A stretch of 15,725 nucleotides of DNA from Burkholderiales bacterium (GCA_025354075.1 JANXNO010000474.1:1-15725), one strand, 5' to 3'; numbered from the stretch's first letter, positions 1 to 7,806 are shown. Notes: generated by a model from the letters alone, not told the origin. Program-made: numbers and translations.

Positions 1-356
1 CTCAGTGCTGCAGGTTTGTCGTGCAGGGCAGCCAGCAGGCGCTCCAGCTCGACATGCAGCGCGTTGGTGCCGCCAATATTGCGGGTGCCGCCAGCACCGG
101 TGGCACCGGCCTCAATGGCTTTGCTCATCGCTGCGCGTACCGACGCGTGATGGCCCATGCCCAGATAGTCGTTCGAACACCAGGTGATGACCTCGCGCAC
201 GCCGTTGGGGCCCGCCCACTGCACGCGCGGAAACTGCCCGGCGGGCCGGGTCAGCTCTGCGAAAATTCGGTAACGCCCCTCACGCTTCAAGGCTTCGATG
301 CGTGCGGCGAACAGGGTAGGGTAGTCAGAAGAGCGGATCAAAACGGTGCTTTCCAA
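1..356 (-). CDS. hemA: 5-aminolevulinate synthase, N-terminal part (cut by window edge)
   Basis: PLP enzyme that condenses glycine with succinyl-CoA to give 5-aminolevulinate, the first step of the Shemin route to tetrapyrroles, in the cytosol. About 118 codons are visible, read leftwards. They contain the ALAS-type start EGRYRIFAEL...AGQFP, then WCSNDYLGMG, then GAGGTRNIGGTN, followed by a His-x-x-Leu-Glu stretch and LHDKPAAL. The combination of RYR-F-EL with CSNDYLGMG separates ALAS from the related biotin (BioF) and KBL enzymes. The PLP lysine lies outside the window. The start is taken as TTG at 356-354: an in-frame TGA lies two codons upstream and the first in-frame ATG is inside the conserved core. 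No clear Shine-Dalgarno is seen, but TATGAT ends 5 bases before the TTG. The gene is divergent from folP. ALAS is unusual outside Alphaproteobacteria, where glutamyl-tRNA reductase normally does this job. An ALAS paralogue serving secondary metabolism is the main alternative. Confidence 0.85.
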   Translation of the reverse strand, partial: MESTVLIRSSDYPTLFAARIEALKREGRYRIFAELTRPAGQFPRVQWAGPNGVREVITWCSNDYLGMGHHASVRAAMSKAIEAGATGAGGTRNIGGTNALHVELERLLAALHDKPAAL

Positions 357-392
357 GTCGAATCATAATTTTACGTCGCCACTGCCGGGTAC

Positions 393-410
393 TGACCCTG
401 ATGGGGGTCA
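393..410. promoter_or_regulatory. Perfect inverted repeat between divergent ALAS and folP genes
   Basis: TGACCC at 393-398 and GGGTCA at 405-410 are perfect 6-base arms around a 6-base spacer. The element lies in the only non-coding gap between the two divergent genes if folP starts at GTG 421. Its size and symmetry suit a dimeric repressor or activator site. It could equally form a small hairpin in the folP leader, covering the G-rich tract at 402-407 that might act as ribosome binding site. Which regulator, if any, is unknown. Confidence 0.35.
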
Positions 411-420
411 TAAACGGGCC

Positions 421-1266
421 GTGCGGGAGGGTGCCCGGTGGCGCTCGGGGCGTTTTAGTTGGGCGATTGACGGCTCGGCCCCGGTACTGGTGATGGGTAT
501 TGTCAACGTTACGCCGGACTCGTTTTCTGACGGCGGTCAACATAATTCGACTCCAGCCTCCTTAATTCATGCTGAAAGGCTGGCGTTTGAGGGCGCGCAA
601 ATCCTCGATATTGGCGGCGAATCGACCCGTCCTGGTGCGCCGGTGGTCAGTGTGGACGAGGAAATCGCGCGGGTTTTGCCAGTGATCAGCGCGTTGGCGG
701 ACCGGGGGTATTGTGTTTCCGTCGACACCCGCAAGCCCGAGGTGATGCGCGAGGCGCTCAAGGCCGGTGCCAGCATCGTCAACGACGTGATGGCGCTAAC
801 AGCCGCCGGGGCGATTGATGCCTGCGCAGCGAGCGACTGCGGCGTGGTGCTCATGCACATGCGCGGCAGCCCGGAGACGATGCAGGTAGAGCCGCATTAC
901 GACGACGTGATCAGCGAAGTCGGCAACTATCTCGTCGCCCGTGCGCAGGCCTGCGAAGCGGCTGGTATTGCGAGAGACCGCATCGTGCTCGACCCCGGTT
1001 TCGGCTTCGGCAAAACACTGCAACACAACCTCACACTCACGCAGAATCTCGATGTGCTGGTGGCGCGTGGTTATCCGGTATTAGCTGGCTGGTCACGCAA
1101 AAAAACGATAGGCAAATTGACGGGGCGAGACGTGCCTGCAGAGCGCGTACACGGTAGCGTCGCCGCCGCGCTGGCCTGCGTGGCGCAAGGGGCGCGCGTG
1201 GTGCGTGTGCATGACGTGAGCGCTACGGTTGACGCGTTGAAGGTTTGGCGGGCAATGGCCGGATAA
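421..1266 (+). CDS. folP: Dihydropteroate synthase
   Basis: Joins 6-hydroxymethyl-dihydropterin diphosphate with p-aminobenzoate to make dihydropteroate in folate synthesis; it is the sulfonamide target. The 281-residue product shows the complete family pattern: MGIVNVTPDSFSDGG (diphosphate/pterin loop), GGESTRPGA, DTRKPEVMREAL, GASIVNDV, MHMRGSPETMQ, DPGFGFGKT, AGWSRKKTIG and a C-terminal RVHDVSATVDALKVW. I chose GTG 421 because it gives the usual short lead (about 23 residues, including GRFSWAIDG) before the first motif. The longer ATG at 346 would add a low-complexity tail and overlap the divergent ALAS gene. folP often precedes glmM in beta- and gammaproteobacteria; here two small genes sit between them. 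A hairpin of the CCCTCTCC type follows the stop. Confidence 0.96.
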   Translation: MREGARWRSGRFSWAIDGSAPVLVMGIVNVTPDSFSDGGQHNSTPASLIHAERLAFEGAQILDIGGESTRPGAPVVSVDEEIARVLPVISALADRGYCVSVDTRKPEVMREALKAGASIVNDVMALTAAGAIDACAASDCGVVLMHMRGSPETMQVEPHYDDVISEVGNYLVARAQACEAAGIARDRIVLDPGFGFGKTLQHNLTLTQNLDVLVARGYPVLAGWSRKKTIGKLTGRDVPAERVHGSVAAALACVAQGARVVRVHDVSATVDALKVWRAMAG

Positions 1267-1283
1267 GTAAGCGCTGTTCGACT

Positions 1284-1320
1284 CCCTCTCCGGCAGCGCG
1301 GGAGAGGGTTGGGGTGAGGG
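1284..1320. repeat. CCCTCTCC palindromic intergenic repeat (copy 1)
   Basis: CCCTCTCC at 1284-1291 pairs perfectly with GGAGAGGG at 1301-1308 around a 9-base loop, followed by TTGGGGTGAGGG. It starts 18 bases after the folP stop. This sequence type is scattered between genes in many proteobacterial genomes. It may act as an mRNA 3'-end hairpin, but no T-run follows, so a classic intrinsic terminator is not supported. A second copy lies just after glmM. Confidence 0.7.
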
Positions 1321-1497
1321 CGGTGGATGAGCGAACGGAGCGTGGCATTCCTCACCTCGTCGAATGCCCGGGAAGCCCACCGAATGTGGCTCTCAGGCGA
1401 TACGTGGACACAGATTAGCTGCGAGTCAGCCAGAATATCCCGCAGGATAAACTCGCGACCCAGATTGTTCGACCGTCTATCTTTCGTTAAGGTGTAA

Positions 1498-1920
1498 ATG
1501 CAACTCTACTCACACATTCTTGATCTGCGCATTTCACATCCCGCACTTGATCCGGATCTGGTCACACGCACACTTGGACTGGATCCTTTGCATTCCTGGC
1601 GAGAAGGCGACGCGCGTAAAACTCCCAAGGGCACTTTGCTCGCAGGTACTCGTTCAACTGGTTACTGGGGTGCCAATCCTTTCTCTTACGGTTGGCGCGC
1701 GTCTACTGACGCCTTGGTCGAGGACGTGTTGGAAGAGTTGGTAACGTTCTTGGAGCCACATCGAGACTTTCTTGTGGAGCTAAGCAAGGAGGGCAACGTA
1801 CGCATGTGGCTAAGCACATCCAGCAGCCGAAACTATGCGCTCGATCTGGCGCCGGGCATGCTCAGCCGCATTGCTTCGCTGGGGGCTACCCTTATCCATG
1901 ACGTGTATCAGGGTGCGTAG
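1498..1920 (+). CDS. DUF4279 domain protein
   Basis: A 140-residue soluble protein. I recognise the DUF4279 pattern: an N-terminal beta strand and helix with LVTRTLGLDP, then SWREGDARKTPKGT (the Trp, Gly-Asp and Thr-Pro-Lys-Gly are typical), a GYWG element, and an LxVELSKEGNVRMWLS strand. The biochemical role of the family is unknown and none is claimed here. ATG 1498 has an AAGGTG ribosome binding site 5 bases upstream. By eye the gene is less GC-rich than its neighbours. It sits with the next small gene between folP and glmM, so it may be a local insertion. It is preceded by about 230 bases containing only the copy 1 repeat. Confidence 0.8.
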   Translation: MQLYSHILDLRISHPALDPDLVTRTLGLDPLHSWREGDARKTPKGTLLAGTRSTGYWGANPFSYGWRASTDALVEDVLEELVTFLEPHRDFLVELSKEGNVRMWLSTSSSRNYALDLAPGMLSRIASLGATLIHDVYQGA

Positions 1921-1957
1921 GTAGCGCCCTAACCGTTAGCTGCGGCGGCTGCGCTAC
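1921..1957. repeat. Inverted repeat after the DUF4279 gene
   Basis: GTAGCGC at 1921-1927 is repeated inverted as GCGCTAC at 1951-1957, directly after the DUF4279 stop, with a smaller CTAAC/GTTAG hairpin between the arms. It could fold at the 3' end of the transcript. No T-run follows, so a terminator role is only possible. Confidence 0.35.
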
Positions 1958-2007
1958 GCGCGCCGTTAAATTCACGCTTTAGAGCCAACCCAATCTACCG
2001 TCAACCC

Positions 2008-2295
2008 ATGCAACACTCAATCCAACACCAAGAAACCGCCACCAACGGTGCGTTCTACGTCCAATCAGACGGCAAGCGCGTTGCCGAAATGACTTACGTC
2101 CGCAATAACGCGTCGCTAATCACCGTTGACCACACAGAGGTCGATCCTTCGCTCGGCGGTCAGGGCGTGGGTCACAGCCTGCTCAACGCGCTTGTGCAAT
2201 GGGCTCGCGCGACGGGCACCAAGGTCATCCCAATCTGCTCCTACGCCAAAGCTCAGTTTGACAAGGACGCATCAATCCGCGACGTGCTGGTCTAG
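2008..2295 (+). CDS. Small GNAT-like N-acetyltransferase (YjdJ-type, COG2388)
   Basis: A 95-residue single-domain protein of the short GCN5-related acetyltransferase group. Seen directly: a [15 protein letters not shown] strand pair, a [14 protein letters not shown] segment that carries the acetyl-CoA pyrophosphate loop (GGQGVG), a following [10 protein letters not shown] helix, and a C-terminal [15 protein letters not shown] with the usual conserved Cys and a terminal DVL. The length matches the family, which lacks the longer N-terminal half of typical GNAT enzymes. The acceptor substrate is unknown. The ATG has no Shine-Dalgarno, but TACCGT lies exactly 6 bases before it. It is 53 bases upstream of glmM and read in the same direction. 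Confidence 0.85.
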   Translation: MQHSIQHQETATNGAFYVQSDGKRVAEMTYVRNNASLITVDHTEVDPSLGGQGVGHSLLNALVQWARATGTKVIPICSYAKAQFDKDASIRDVLV

Positions 2296-2336
2296 CCTCG
2301 ACGCGCGTTTGCCGCGAGTTTTGTGGGCGGCAAACC

Positions 2337-2342
2337 TACAAT
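2337..2342 (+). promoter_or_regulatory. Candidate -10 element of glmM (possible leaderless start)
   Basis: TACAAT is a five-of-six match to the sigma-70 -10 consensus and ends exactly 6 bases before the glmM ATG. This would place the transcription start at or next to the A of the start codon. No Shine-Dalgarno is visible between it and the ATG, and no good -35 lies at the proper distance. Confidence 0.4.
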
Positions 2343-2348
2343 CCCGAC

Positions 2349-3692
2349 ATGAACAAAAGAAAATACTTCGGCACCGACGGGGTGCGCGGCGAGGTGGGCG
2401 TTGCGCCGATTACGCCAGATTTCATCATGCAACTGGGCCATGCCACGGGTCGCGTGCTGCGAGCACAAATGGGGGCTGGCAAGCGACCGGCGGTGCTGAT
2501 CGGCAAAGACACGCGCATCTCCGGCTACATGCTGGAGTCCGCGCTTGAGGCGGGTTTATCGTCGGCAGGCGTGGACACGCTACTCACCGGCCCATTGCCG
2601 ACCCCCGCCATTGCCTACCTGACGCGCGCGTTGCGCTTGCAGGCGGGTCTAGTGATTTCGGCGTCGCACAATCCGTTTGCTGACAACGGTATCAAGTTTT
2701 TTAACGGCGAGGGCGACAAGCTGTCGGATGAAGCCGAGTTGAAGATTGAGGCCGAGATTGACCTTGGTTTGCGCTGCGTTTCGTCAGGCGAGCTGGGCAA
2801 AGCCAAGCGGCTGAACGACGCGCCCGGTCGCTATATTGAATTTTGCAAGCGTGCGTTTCCGTCCGAGCTGTCGTTGCGCGGTTTGAAGATTGTCGTCGAC
2901 TGTGCGCACGGAGCGGCGTATCAGGTTGCGCCCGCCGTATTTCACGAGCTGGGCGCGGAGGTGGTGAGCCTCGGCGTGTCGCCGGACGGCACGAACATCA
3001 ACAAGGGCGTCGGCGCGACGCATGCGGATTACCTGTCCACGATGGTGGTCAAGCATGAGGCGGATTTGGGCATTGCGGTGGACGGCGATGCGGATCGATT
3101 GATCATGGCGGACGCTCATGGCGGGTTGTACGACGGCGATCAACTGGTGTACATCATCGCGGCGCACCGGAACACGTTGGGCGAGTTGGGCGGCGGCGTC
3201 GTTGGCACGCAAATGACCAATTACGGGCTGGAAAGCGCGTTCGCCAAACGCGGCATCGCCTTTGAGCGCGCCAAGGTCGGTGATCGTTACGTGCTCGAAG
3301 TGCTGCGTAAAAATAACTGGCGCATCGGTGGCGAAAATTCCGGCCACATTTTGTGTCTGGATCGGCACTCAACGGGCGACGCGATCATCGCGGCGCTTGA
3401 AGTGTTGCGGGCGCTGGTTGAGCAGGGCGTGTCGCTAGCAGAGGCCGCGCATGACGTCACGCTGTTGCCGCAGGAATTGATCAATGTGCGCATCGATAAG
3501 GCTTCGCCGTGGGCGGACAAAGCGGGCGTGAAAGCGGTGCTGGCTGATTGGGAAGCAAAACTCACCGGGCATGGGCGGATTTTGTTGCGGCCGTCGGGTA
3601 CGGAGCCTGTCGTCCGAGTGATGGTCGAAGCCGAAGACGCGGCGATGGCGCGGACGGGGGCTGAGGCGATTGCGGCGGCGGTTGCTGGGTGA
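2349..3692 (+). CDS. glmM: Phosphoglucosamine mutase
   Basis: Converts glucosamine-6-phosphate to glucosamine-1-phosphate on the way to UDP-GlcNAc, needed for peptidoglycan and lipopolysaccharide. The product is 447 residues, the normal length. Domains in order: [10 protein letters not shown] at the N-terminus; ISASHNP near 103-109 with the phosphoserine at S106; the magnesium loop DGDADR at 245-250; sugar-binding GGENSGH; and the phosphate-binding [15 protein letters not shown] at the C-terminus. All key residues are present. The ATG at 2349 is fixed by the conserved N-terminus. It has no Shine-Dalgarno and a -10-like TACAAT just upstream. Lying downstream of folP is usual, but the spacing is enlarged by the DUF4279 and GNAT genes. 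A palindromic repeat starts 10 bases after the stop. Confidence 0.98.
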   Translation: MNKRKYFGTDGVRGEVGVAPITPDFIMQLGHATGRVLRAQMGAGKRPAVLIGKDTRISGYMLESALEAGLSSAGVDTLLTGPLPTPAIAYLTRALRLQAGLVISASHNPFADNGIKFFNGEGDKLSDEAELKIEAEIDLGLRCVSSGELGKAKRLNDAPGRYIEFCKRAFPSELSLRGLKIVVDCAHGAAYQVAPAVFHELGAEVVSLGVSPDGTNINKGVGATHADYLSTMVVKHEADLGIAVDGDADRLIMADAHGGLYDGDQLVYIIAAHRNTLGELGGGVVGTQMTNYGLESAFAKRGIAFERAKVGDRYVLEVLRKNNWRIGGENSGHILCLDRHSTGDAIIAALEVLRALVEQGVSLAEAAHDVTLLPQELINVRIDKASPWADKAGVKAVLADWEAKLTGHGRILLRPSGTEPVVRVMVEAEDAAMARTGAEAIAAAVAG

Positions 3693-3702
3693 TGGATTGG
3701 TT

Positions 3703-3725
3703 CCCTCTCCCGCAAGCGGAGAGGG
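3703..3725. repeat. CCCTCTCC palindromic intergenic repeat (copy 2)
   Basis: CCCTCTCCCGC at 3703-3713 faces GCGGAGAGGG at 3716-3725, a 10-pair stem with one bulged C and a 2-base gap that must open into a loop. It lies 10 bases after glmM and shares its stem with copy 1 after folP. It may serve as a 3'-end hairpin, but no T-run follows. Confidence 0.7.
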
Positions 3726-3767
3726 GGCAGAACGCGCGGCACTTTTAACTCACGTTCACGGCAGACC

Positions 3768-4451
3768 ATGAAACTCACCTACTCCCATCTCGACCTCGCC
3801 GCCATCATCGTGTTCGCCTTGTGCTGGTTTGGCTATGGCTGGTTTGCGCAGCGACATTCATCAAACCGGTCCAGTTTGTTGACCGTGATGAACCCGATGC
3901 GTGAGCGGTGGTTTGAGCAGACACTGATTCGCGAAAACCGCATCGTCGATTCGTCGTTACTGGCTAACTTGATGCACAGCGCGACCTTTTTTTCGTCGAC
4001 CACCGTGCTCGCTCTGGGCGGTTTGCTCGCGCTCTTTGGCTCAGTTGAAAAAAGTGCTGATCTGTTCGAAAGTCTGCCGTTCGCACAGCGCTCGTCGCAG
4101 CAATTGCTGGAGGCGAAAGTGGTGGTGTTGATCCTGCTTTTTGTCTATGCGTTGATCAAGTTCACCTGGTCGGTGCGGCAGTTCAACTTTGTGACAATTC
4201 TCATCGGTTCGCTGTCGCCTAAAGATCAGGTGACCGACGATGACCGCAATGCAGCGCGGCGGGCAGCGGGCATCTTAAAGCTCGCGGGTGAAAATTTCGG
4301 GCAGGGCATGCGCTCGTATTACTTCGCCGTCGCAGTATTGATGTGGTTCGTGCAACCGCTGTTTTTTATCGCGGCCACGGCCATCGTCACGCTGATGCTC
4401 TATCGCATGGAATTTCATTCGCGTACGATTGATGTACTAGCCGGAAAGTAA
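3768..4451 (+). CDS. DUF599 family integral membrane protein
   Basis: A 227-residue inner-membrane protein of the DUF599 family, whose function is not established. Hydrophobic segments appear at about residues 10-28, 68-92, 115-135 and 178-212, the last probably two passes. Family-like features are the N-terminal CWFGYGWF, the MNPMRERWFEQTLIRENRI stretch between the first two membrane segments, the polar block with DDDRNAARRAAGI, and the closing YYFAVAVLMWFVQP followed by LYRMEFHSRT. The start ATG 3768 gives a complete first membrane helix; no convincing Shine-Dalgarno precedes it. It is the first gene after the copy 2 repeat and is separated from the next gene by 66 bases holding a possible promoter. 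Confidence 0.85.
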   Translation: MKLTYSHLDLAAIIVFALCWFGYGWFAQRHSSNRSSLLTVMNPMRERWFEQTLIRENRIVDSSLLANLMHSATFFSSTTVLALGGLLALFGSVEKSADLFESLPFAQRSSQQLLEAKVVVLILLFVYALIKFTWSVRQFNFVTILIGSLSPKDQVTDDDRNAARRAAGILKLAGENFGQGMRSYYFAVAVLMWFVQPLFFIAATAIVTLMLYRMEFHSRTIDVLAGK

Positions 4452-4460
4452 AATCAACTT

Positions 4461-4487
4461 TTGACGTAAACCCGCGTCGCGTATGGG
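4461..4487 (+). promoter_or_regulatory. Weak candidate promoter of the patatin autotransporter
   Basis: TTGACG at 4461-4466 resembles a -35 box, and TATGGG at 4482-4487 could be a poor -10 at a short 15-base spacing. The 66-base gap is more AT-rich than the flanking genes. This is a guess from consensus only. Confidence 0.25.
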
Positions 4488-4517
4488 CTTAGCGCTAAAT
4501 TAGGTAAATAGTCGGTT

Positions 4518-6831
4518 ATGAGTATTTTGAGTGGGTATGCCCAATTGGAACGGGCTTTTTACCGAAAAGCTGTTGTGTGTATGTTGAGCGCAGTTGCGCT
4601 GCAAACCAGCTTCGCGCAAACCGAAAAGCCTGCGCTACTGCCAAGCGCCATCTCGGCGGGCGACAAAACAACACCGGTGGCTCGCGCACCGGCCCACAAT
4701 CGCCCCAAAATTGGCCTGGTGCTCTCCGGCGGCGGCGCCCGAGGGGCTGGCGCACGTCGGCGTGTTGAAAGAGCTGGAAGCGGCGCGCATTCCGATTGAC
4801 TTCGTCGCCGGTACCAGCATGGGCTCGATCATCGGCGGACTGTACGCAGCGGGCATGACGCCCGCCGAGCTGGAGCGGCGCATCCTAGCGATGAACTGGG
4901 ACTCGATGTTCGCTGATCGGCCACCGCGCGAAGAATTGTCGCTGCGCAGAAAGTCCGATGACCTGCGGCTGTCGATCCCGCTGGAACTGGGCATGCGCGA
5001 CGGTCAACTGCGGGCACCTCGCGCAGCCGTGGGCTCGACGGGTCTTGAGAACATGCTCAAGGGACTGACCGAGGGCATGCCAAACAGCGTCGCCTTCGAT
5101 CAGTTGCCGATCCCGTTTCGCGCAGTCGCGACCGATCTGGTGACCGGTGAGGCGGTAGTGTTTGATCGCGGTGAACTGTCCGCCGTGATGCGCGCCAGCA
5201 TGAGCGTGCCCGCTGCGTTCGCGCCAGTCGAAATCGGTGGTCGCATGCTGGTCGATGGCGGGCTGGTCGACAACCTGCCGATTGACGTGGTGCGCAAAAT
5301 GGGCGCGGACATCGTCATCGCGGTGAACATCGGTTCGCCGCTGTTGGCGCGCGATGAACTGGGCTCGATTTTTGGCATCGGTGTGCAGATGCTGAACATC
5401 CTGACCGAGCAAAATGTGCGCATGTCGATTGCCACATTGAAGGCGACCGATGTGCTGATAGTGCCCGATCTGTCGAAGGTGACATCTACCGATTTCAAGC
5501 TCGGACCGGTGGCGATGAATCGTGGTGCCGAGGCAACCCGCGGCGTGTTGCCGCTGTTGTCGAACTACGCGCTGAGTCCGAGCGATTACTTGAATCAATG
5601 GGTTGCGCAACGCAGCGTTGTCAGTCCATCGCGCATTGATGAAATTCGCGTTGAAGGTGGAACCTATTCCAGCGCCGATACCATTCGCGCACAACTTTCT
5701 GTGCTCACCACCCAACCTTTTAACCGGCGTGACGTCGAGCGCGATCTGGCGTGGCTGGTGGGGCGCGGTGACTTTGAGCGACTCGACTACCGCATCATTA
5801 CCGAGCGTGATCGCAATGTGCTGCTGGTGAATGTGCAGGAGAAAAGTTGGGGCCCGAACTACTTTCGCTTTGGCCTGAATCTGGGTACCGATTTTCGCGG
5901 CGTCGGCGAGTTCAATTTCGTCGCCAATCACACCCGACGCTGGCTCAATGCGCTCGGGGCCGAATGGCGAAACGAGCTGCAAATCGGGCGTTCTCAGCGC
6001 ATCAGCACCGAGCTGTATCAACCTTTGCTCCCCACAGAAACACTGTTTGCCAGCTTTGGTGCCGAGCAGCGCCGCCGGGTTGCAGAGATTTCGATACCGC
6101 TGCCCGATGGCAGTGTCAGCCGTCCGATTGCGCAGTTCATGGGAATCGACACCCGTGTGTCGCTTGATCTCGGTGCGGCGTTTGGACGCTATGGCGAATT
6201 TCGCGTCGGACCGCTGTATGAGCGCGTGAGCATTTCGCCGCGTATTGCTGACCTGGCCTTGGGCGGCGTGCGCGCCAATGAATCGGGCATGCAGGCCAGT
6301 GTGGTGATCGATCAGCGCGACTCGGCAACGTTTGCGCGCAGCGGTTATCGCGTCGAGGCGAGCGTGCATCGGGCGCTCACCGCGTTCGGCGCGAATGACA
6401 ATTTTGCGCGTTACCAATGGTCGTCCGAGTACGCCAAAACCTTTGGTGCCAACACAATCGACGTCGCGCTCAAATTTGGTGGGCTGTACAGCAAAGCGCC
6501 ATCGGTTTATCCGTACTTTGAACTCGGCGGATTTCTGCAATTGTCCGGCCTGCGCCCGGGCGAATTGCGTTCGGATCAGTTCGCGCTTGCACGACTGATG
6601 AGCTTCCGGAAAATCGGCGACATGCCCGCGTTCGGTCGCGGCATTTACGTTGGTGGCTCGCTGGAGGCCGGGCGCACCGACTCACCCAATAACAACATCA
6701 GCCCGGAACGCACGGTGTACGCGGCAAGCTTGGTCCTCGGACTCGATACCTCGATTGGGCCGTTCTATCTGGGCTATGGGCACGCGACAGGCTCGCGAAG
6801 AAGTGCGTACTTATTTTTAGGGCGGCCGTAG
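4518..6831 (+). pseudogene. PlpD-type patatin autotransporter (type Vd), frameshifted
   Basis: Type Vd autotransporters carry a patatin phospholipase passenger through their own outer-membrane barrel. Read with one base skipped, this gene gives about 770 residues; Pseudomonas PlpD is similar in size. Order: signal peptide at about 1-33 (hydrophobic AVVCMLSAVALQTSFA, then Q); patatin domain at about 63-300 with oxyanion loop GGGARG (71-76), nucleophile GTSMG (S100) and VDGG (D246); one POTRA-like segment at about 370-450 (RIDEIRVEGGTY onward); and a BamA-like beta-barrel to the end. The break is at GGGG 4743-4746. ATG 4518 opens a frame reading GLVLSGGGARG, then going astray; LAHVGVLKEL continues in the +1 frame to 6831. 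One G too many explains it. The remaining 690 codons have no stop, so a homopolymer sequencing error or very recent mutation is likely. True programmed frameshifting is less likely. If real, the gene yields only about 93 residues. Confidence 0.85.
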
Positions 6832-6877
6832 GTTGGGTAGCGGTTTGCTCACGCGTTCTGGCACTGGAAGTGACTGG

Positions 6878-6887
6878 GGACGCGTCC
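6878..6887. promoter_or_regulatory. Palindrome overlapping the hydrolase ribosome binding site
   Basis: GGACGCGTCC is a perfect 10-base palindrome ending one base before the TTG start codon. Its left half overlaps the GGGGA ribosome binding site at 6876-6880. It could be an operator site or chance; as RNA the loop is too tight for a full hairpin. Confidence 0.25.
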
Positions 6888-6888
6888 A

Positions 6889-7806
6889 TTGAAGTCCACG
6901 TTGGTCGCCGCCACCGCCGTGGCTCTGCTGTTGTTGCTTGTGTTCTGGTTGTGGACGCCCGATAAAAGTCGTGCCTTCCTTGAATCAAAATACCTGTATG
7001 CGTTCTCGGACTTGATTGACGTCGCGGGCGTTACATTGCACGTGCGAGACAGTGGTTTGACAACTGCGCCCGCGGTGATTCTTATCCATGGTTTCGGCGC
7101 AAGTCTGCACACCTGGGAGCCCTGGGTTAGTGCACTCGCAACGGATCACCGTGTGATCCGCTTTGACCTGCCGGGCTCCGGGCTGAGCTACCCCGATCCA
7201 ACAGGTAACTACACCGATGCGCGCAGCATGCAGGTGATGGTCGCGCTCATGGACACGCTCGGTGTTGCCAGGGCCAGTGTCATCGGTCACTCCATCGGAG
7301 GCCGCATCGCATGGACGTTTGCAGCGACGTATCCCGAGCGGGTCGACAAACTGGTGCTCGTCTCCCCTGACGGATTTGCCAGCCCGGGATTCGAATACGG
7401 CAAGCCTCCGCACGTACCCGGCAGCATGAAACTGATGCGCTACGCGTTGCCGAAATTCATGCTCAAAATGAGCCTGAAACCCGCCTATGCCGACGCGAAC
7501 GTTTTGACGGATGAACTCACCGGTCGCTACTTTGATTTGTTGCTGGGCGAAGGCACGCGGGAAGCCTTGCTTGCGCGCACGGCGCAAACAATACTGGTCG
7601 AACCAGTGCCAATGCTGAAGCGCATTCAAGCCCCGACATTACTCGTGTGGGGCGAGCAGGATGCCATGATTCCGTTCGCTAATTCTGAGTCGTATTTGAA
7701 GGCGATCCCGACCGTCGCGCGGGTATCTCTAAACCGTGTGGGTCACCTGCCGCAGGAGGAAGCGCCCACGCGTTCGCTGTCCGCCGTGCGAAGCTTTCTG
7801 CAATAG
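6889..7806 (+). CDS. Membrane-anchored alpha/beta hydrolase
   Basis: A 305-residue hydrolase of the alpha/beta fold, in the MhpC/haloalkane dehalogenase-like group. One N-terminal membrane segment (about 4-22, VAATAVALLLLLVFWLW) anchors it, probably with the enzyme domain in the periplasm. Seen: oxyanion motif HGFGAS (67-72), nucleophile elbow GHSIGG with S135, acid D258 in WGEQD and base H286 in VGHLPQ, so the triad is complete. Substrate cannot be told; esters or carbon-carbon bonds are both possible for this group. The start is TTG 6889 with GGGGA 8 bases upstream; an in-frame TGA lies 18 bases upstream. It sits 57 bases after the patatin gene and 14 bases before the exonuclease gene, so these may be one transcript. 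Confidence 0.88.
   Translation: MKSTLVAATAVALLLLLVFWLWTPDKSRAFLESKYLYAFSDLIDVAGVTLHVRDSGLTTAPAVILIHGFGASLHTWEPWVSALATDHRVIRFDLPGSGLSYPDPTGNYTDARSMQVMVALMDTLGVARASVIGHSIGGRIAWTFAATYPERVDKLVLVSPDGFASPGFEYGKPPHVPGSMKLMRYALPKFMLKMSLKPAYADANVLTDELTGRYFDLLLGEGTREALLARTAQTILVEPVPMLKRIQAPTLLVWGEQDAMIPFANSESYLKAIPTVARVSLNRVGHLPQEEAPTRSLSAVRSFLQ

Noticed and set aside
346..420. ATG 346 as the folP start
   Set aside because: It would overlap the divergent ALAS coding sequence and add 25 residues with no counterpart in FolP proteins; GTG 421 gives the normal N-terminus.
2784..3368. A 194-codon minus-strand open frame within glmM
   Set aside because: glmM is certain on the other strand and the antisense product has no domain or ribosome binding site.
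4885..6540. A 551-codon open frame on the minus strand inside the patatin autotransporter gene
   Set aside because: It is the antisense shadow of a GC-rich gene whose plus-strand frame shows a signal peptide, catalytic motifs and barrel. The minus-strand product is His/Arg/Gln-rich with no recognisable domain.
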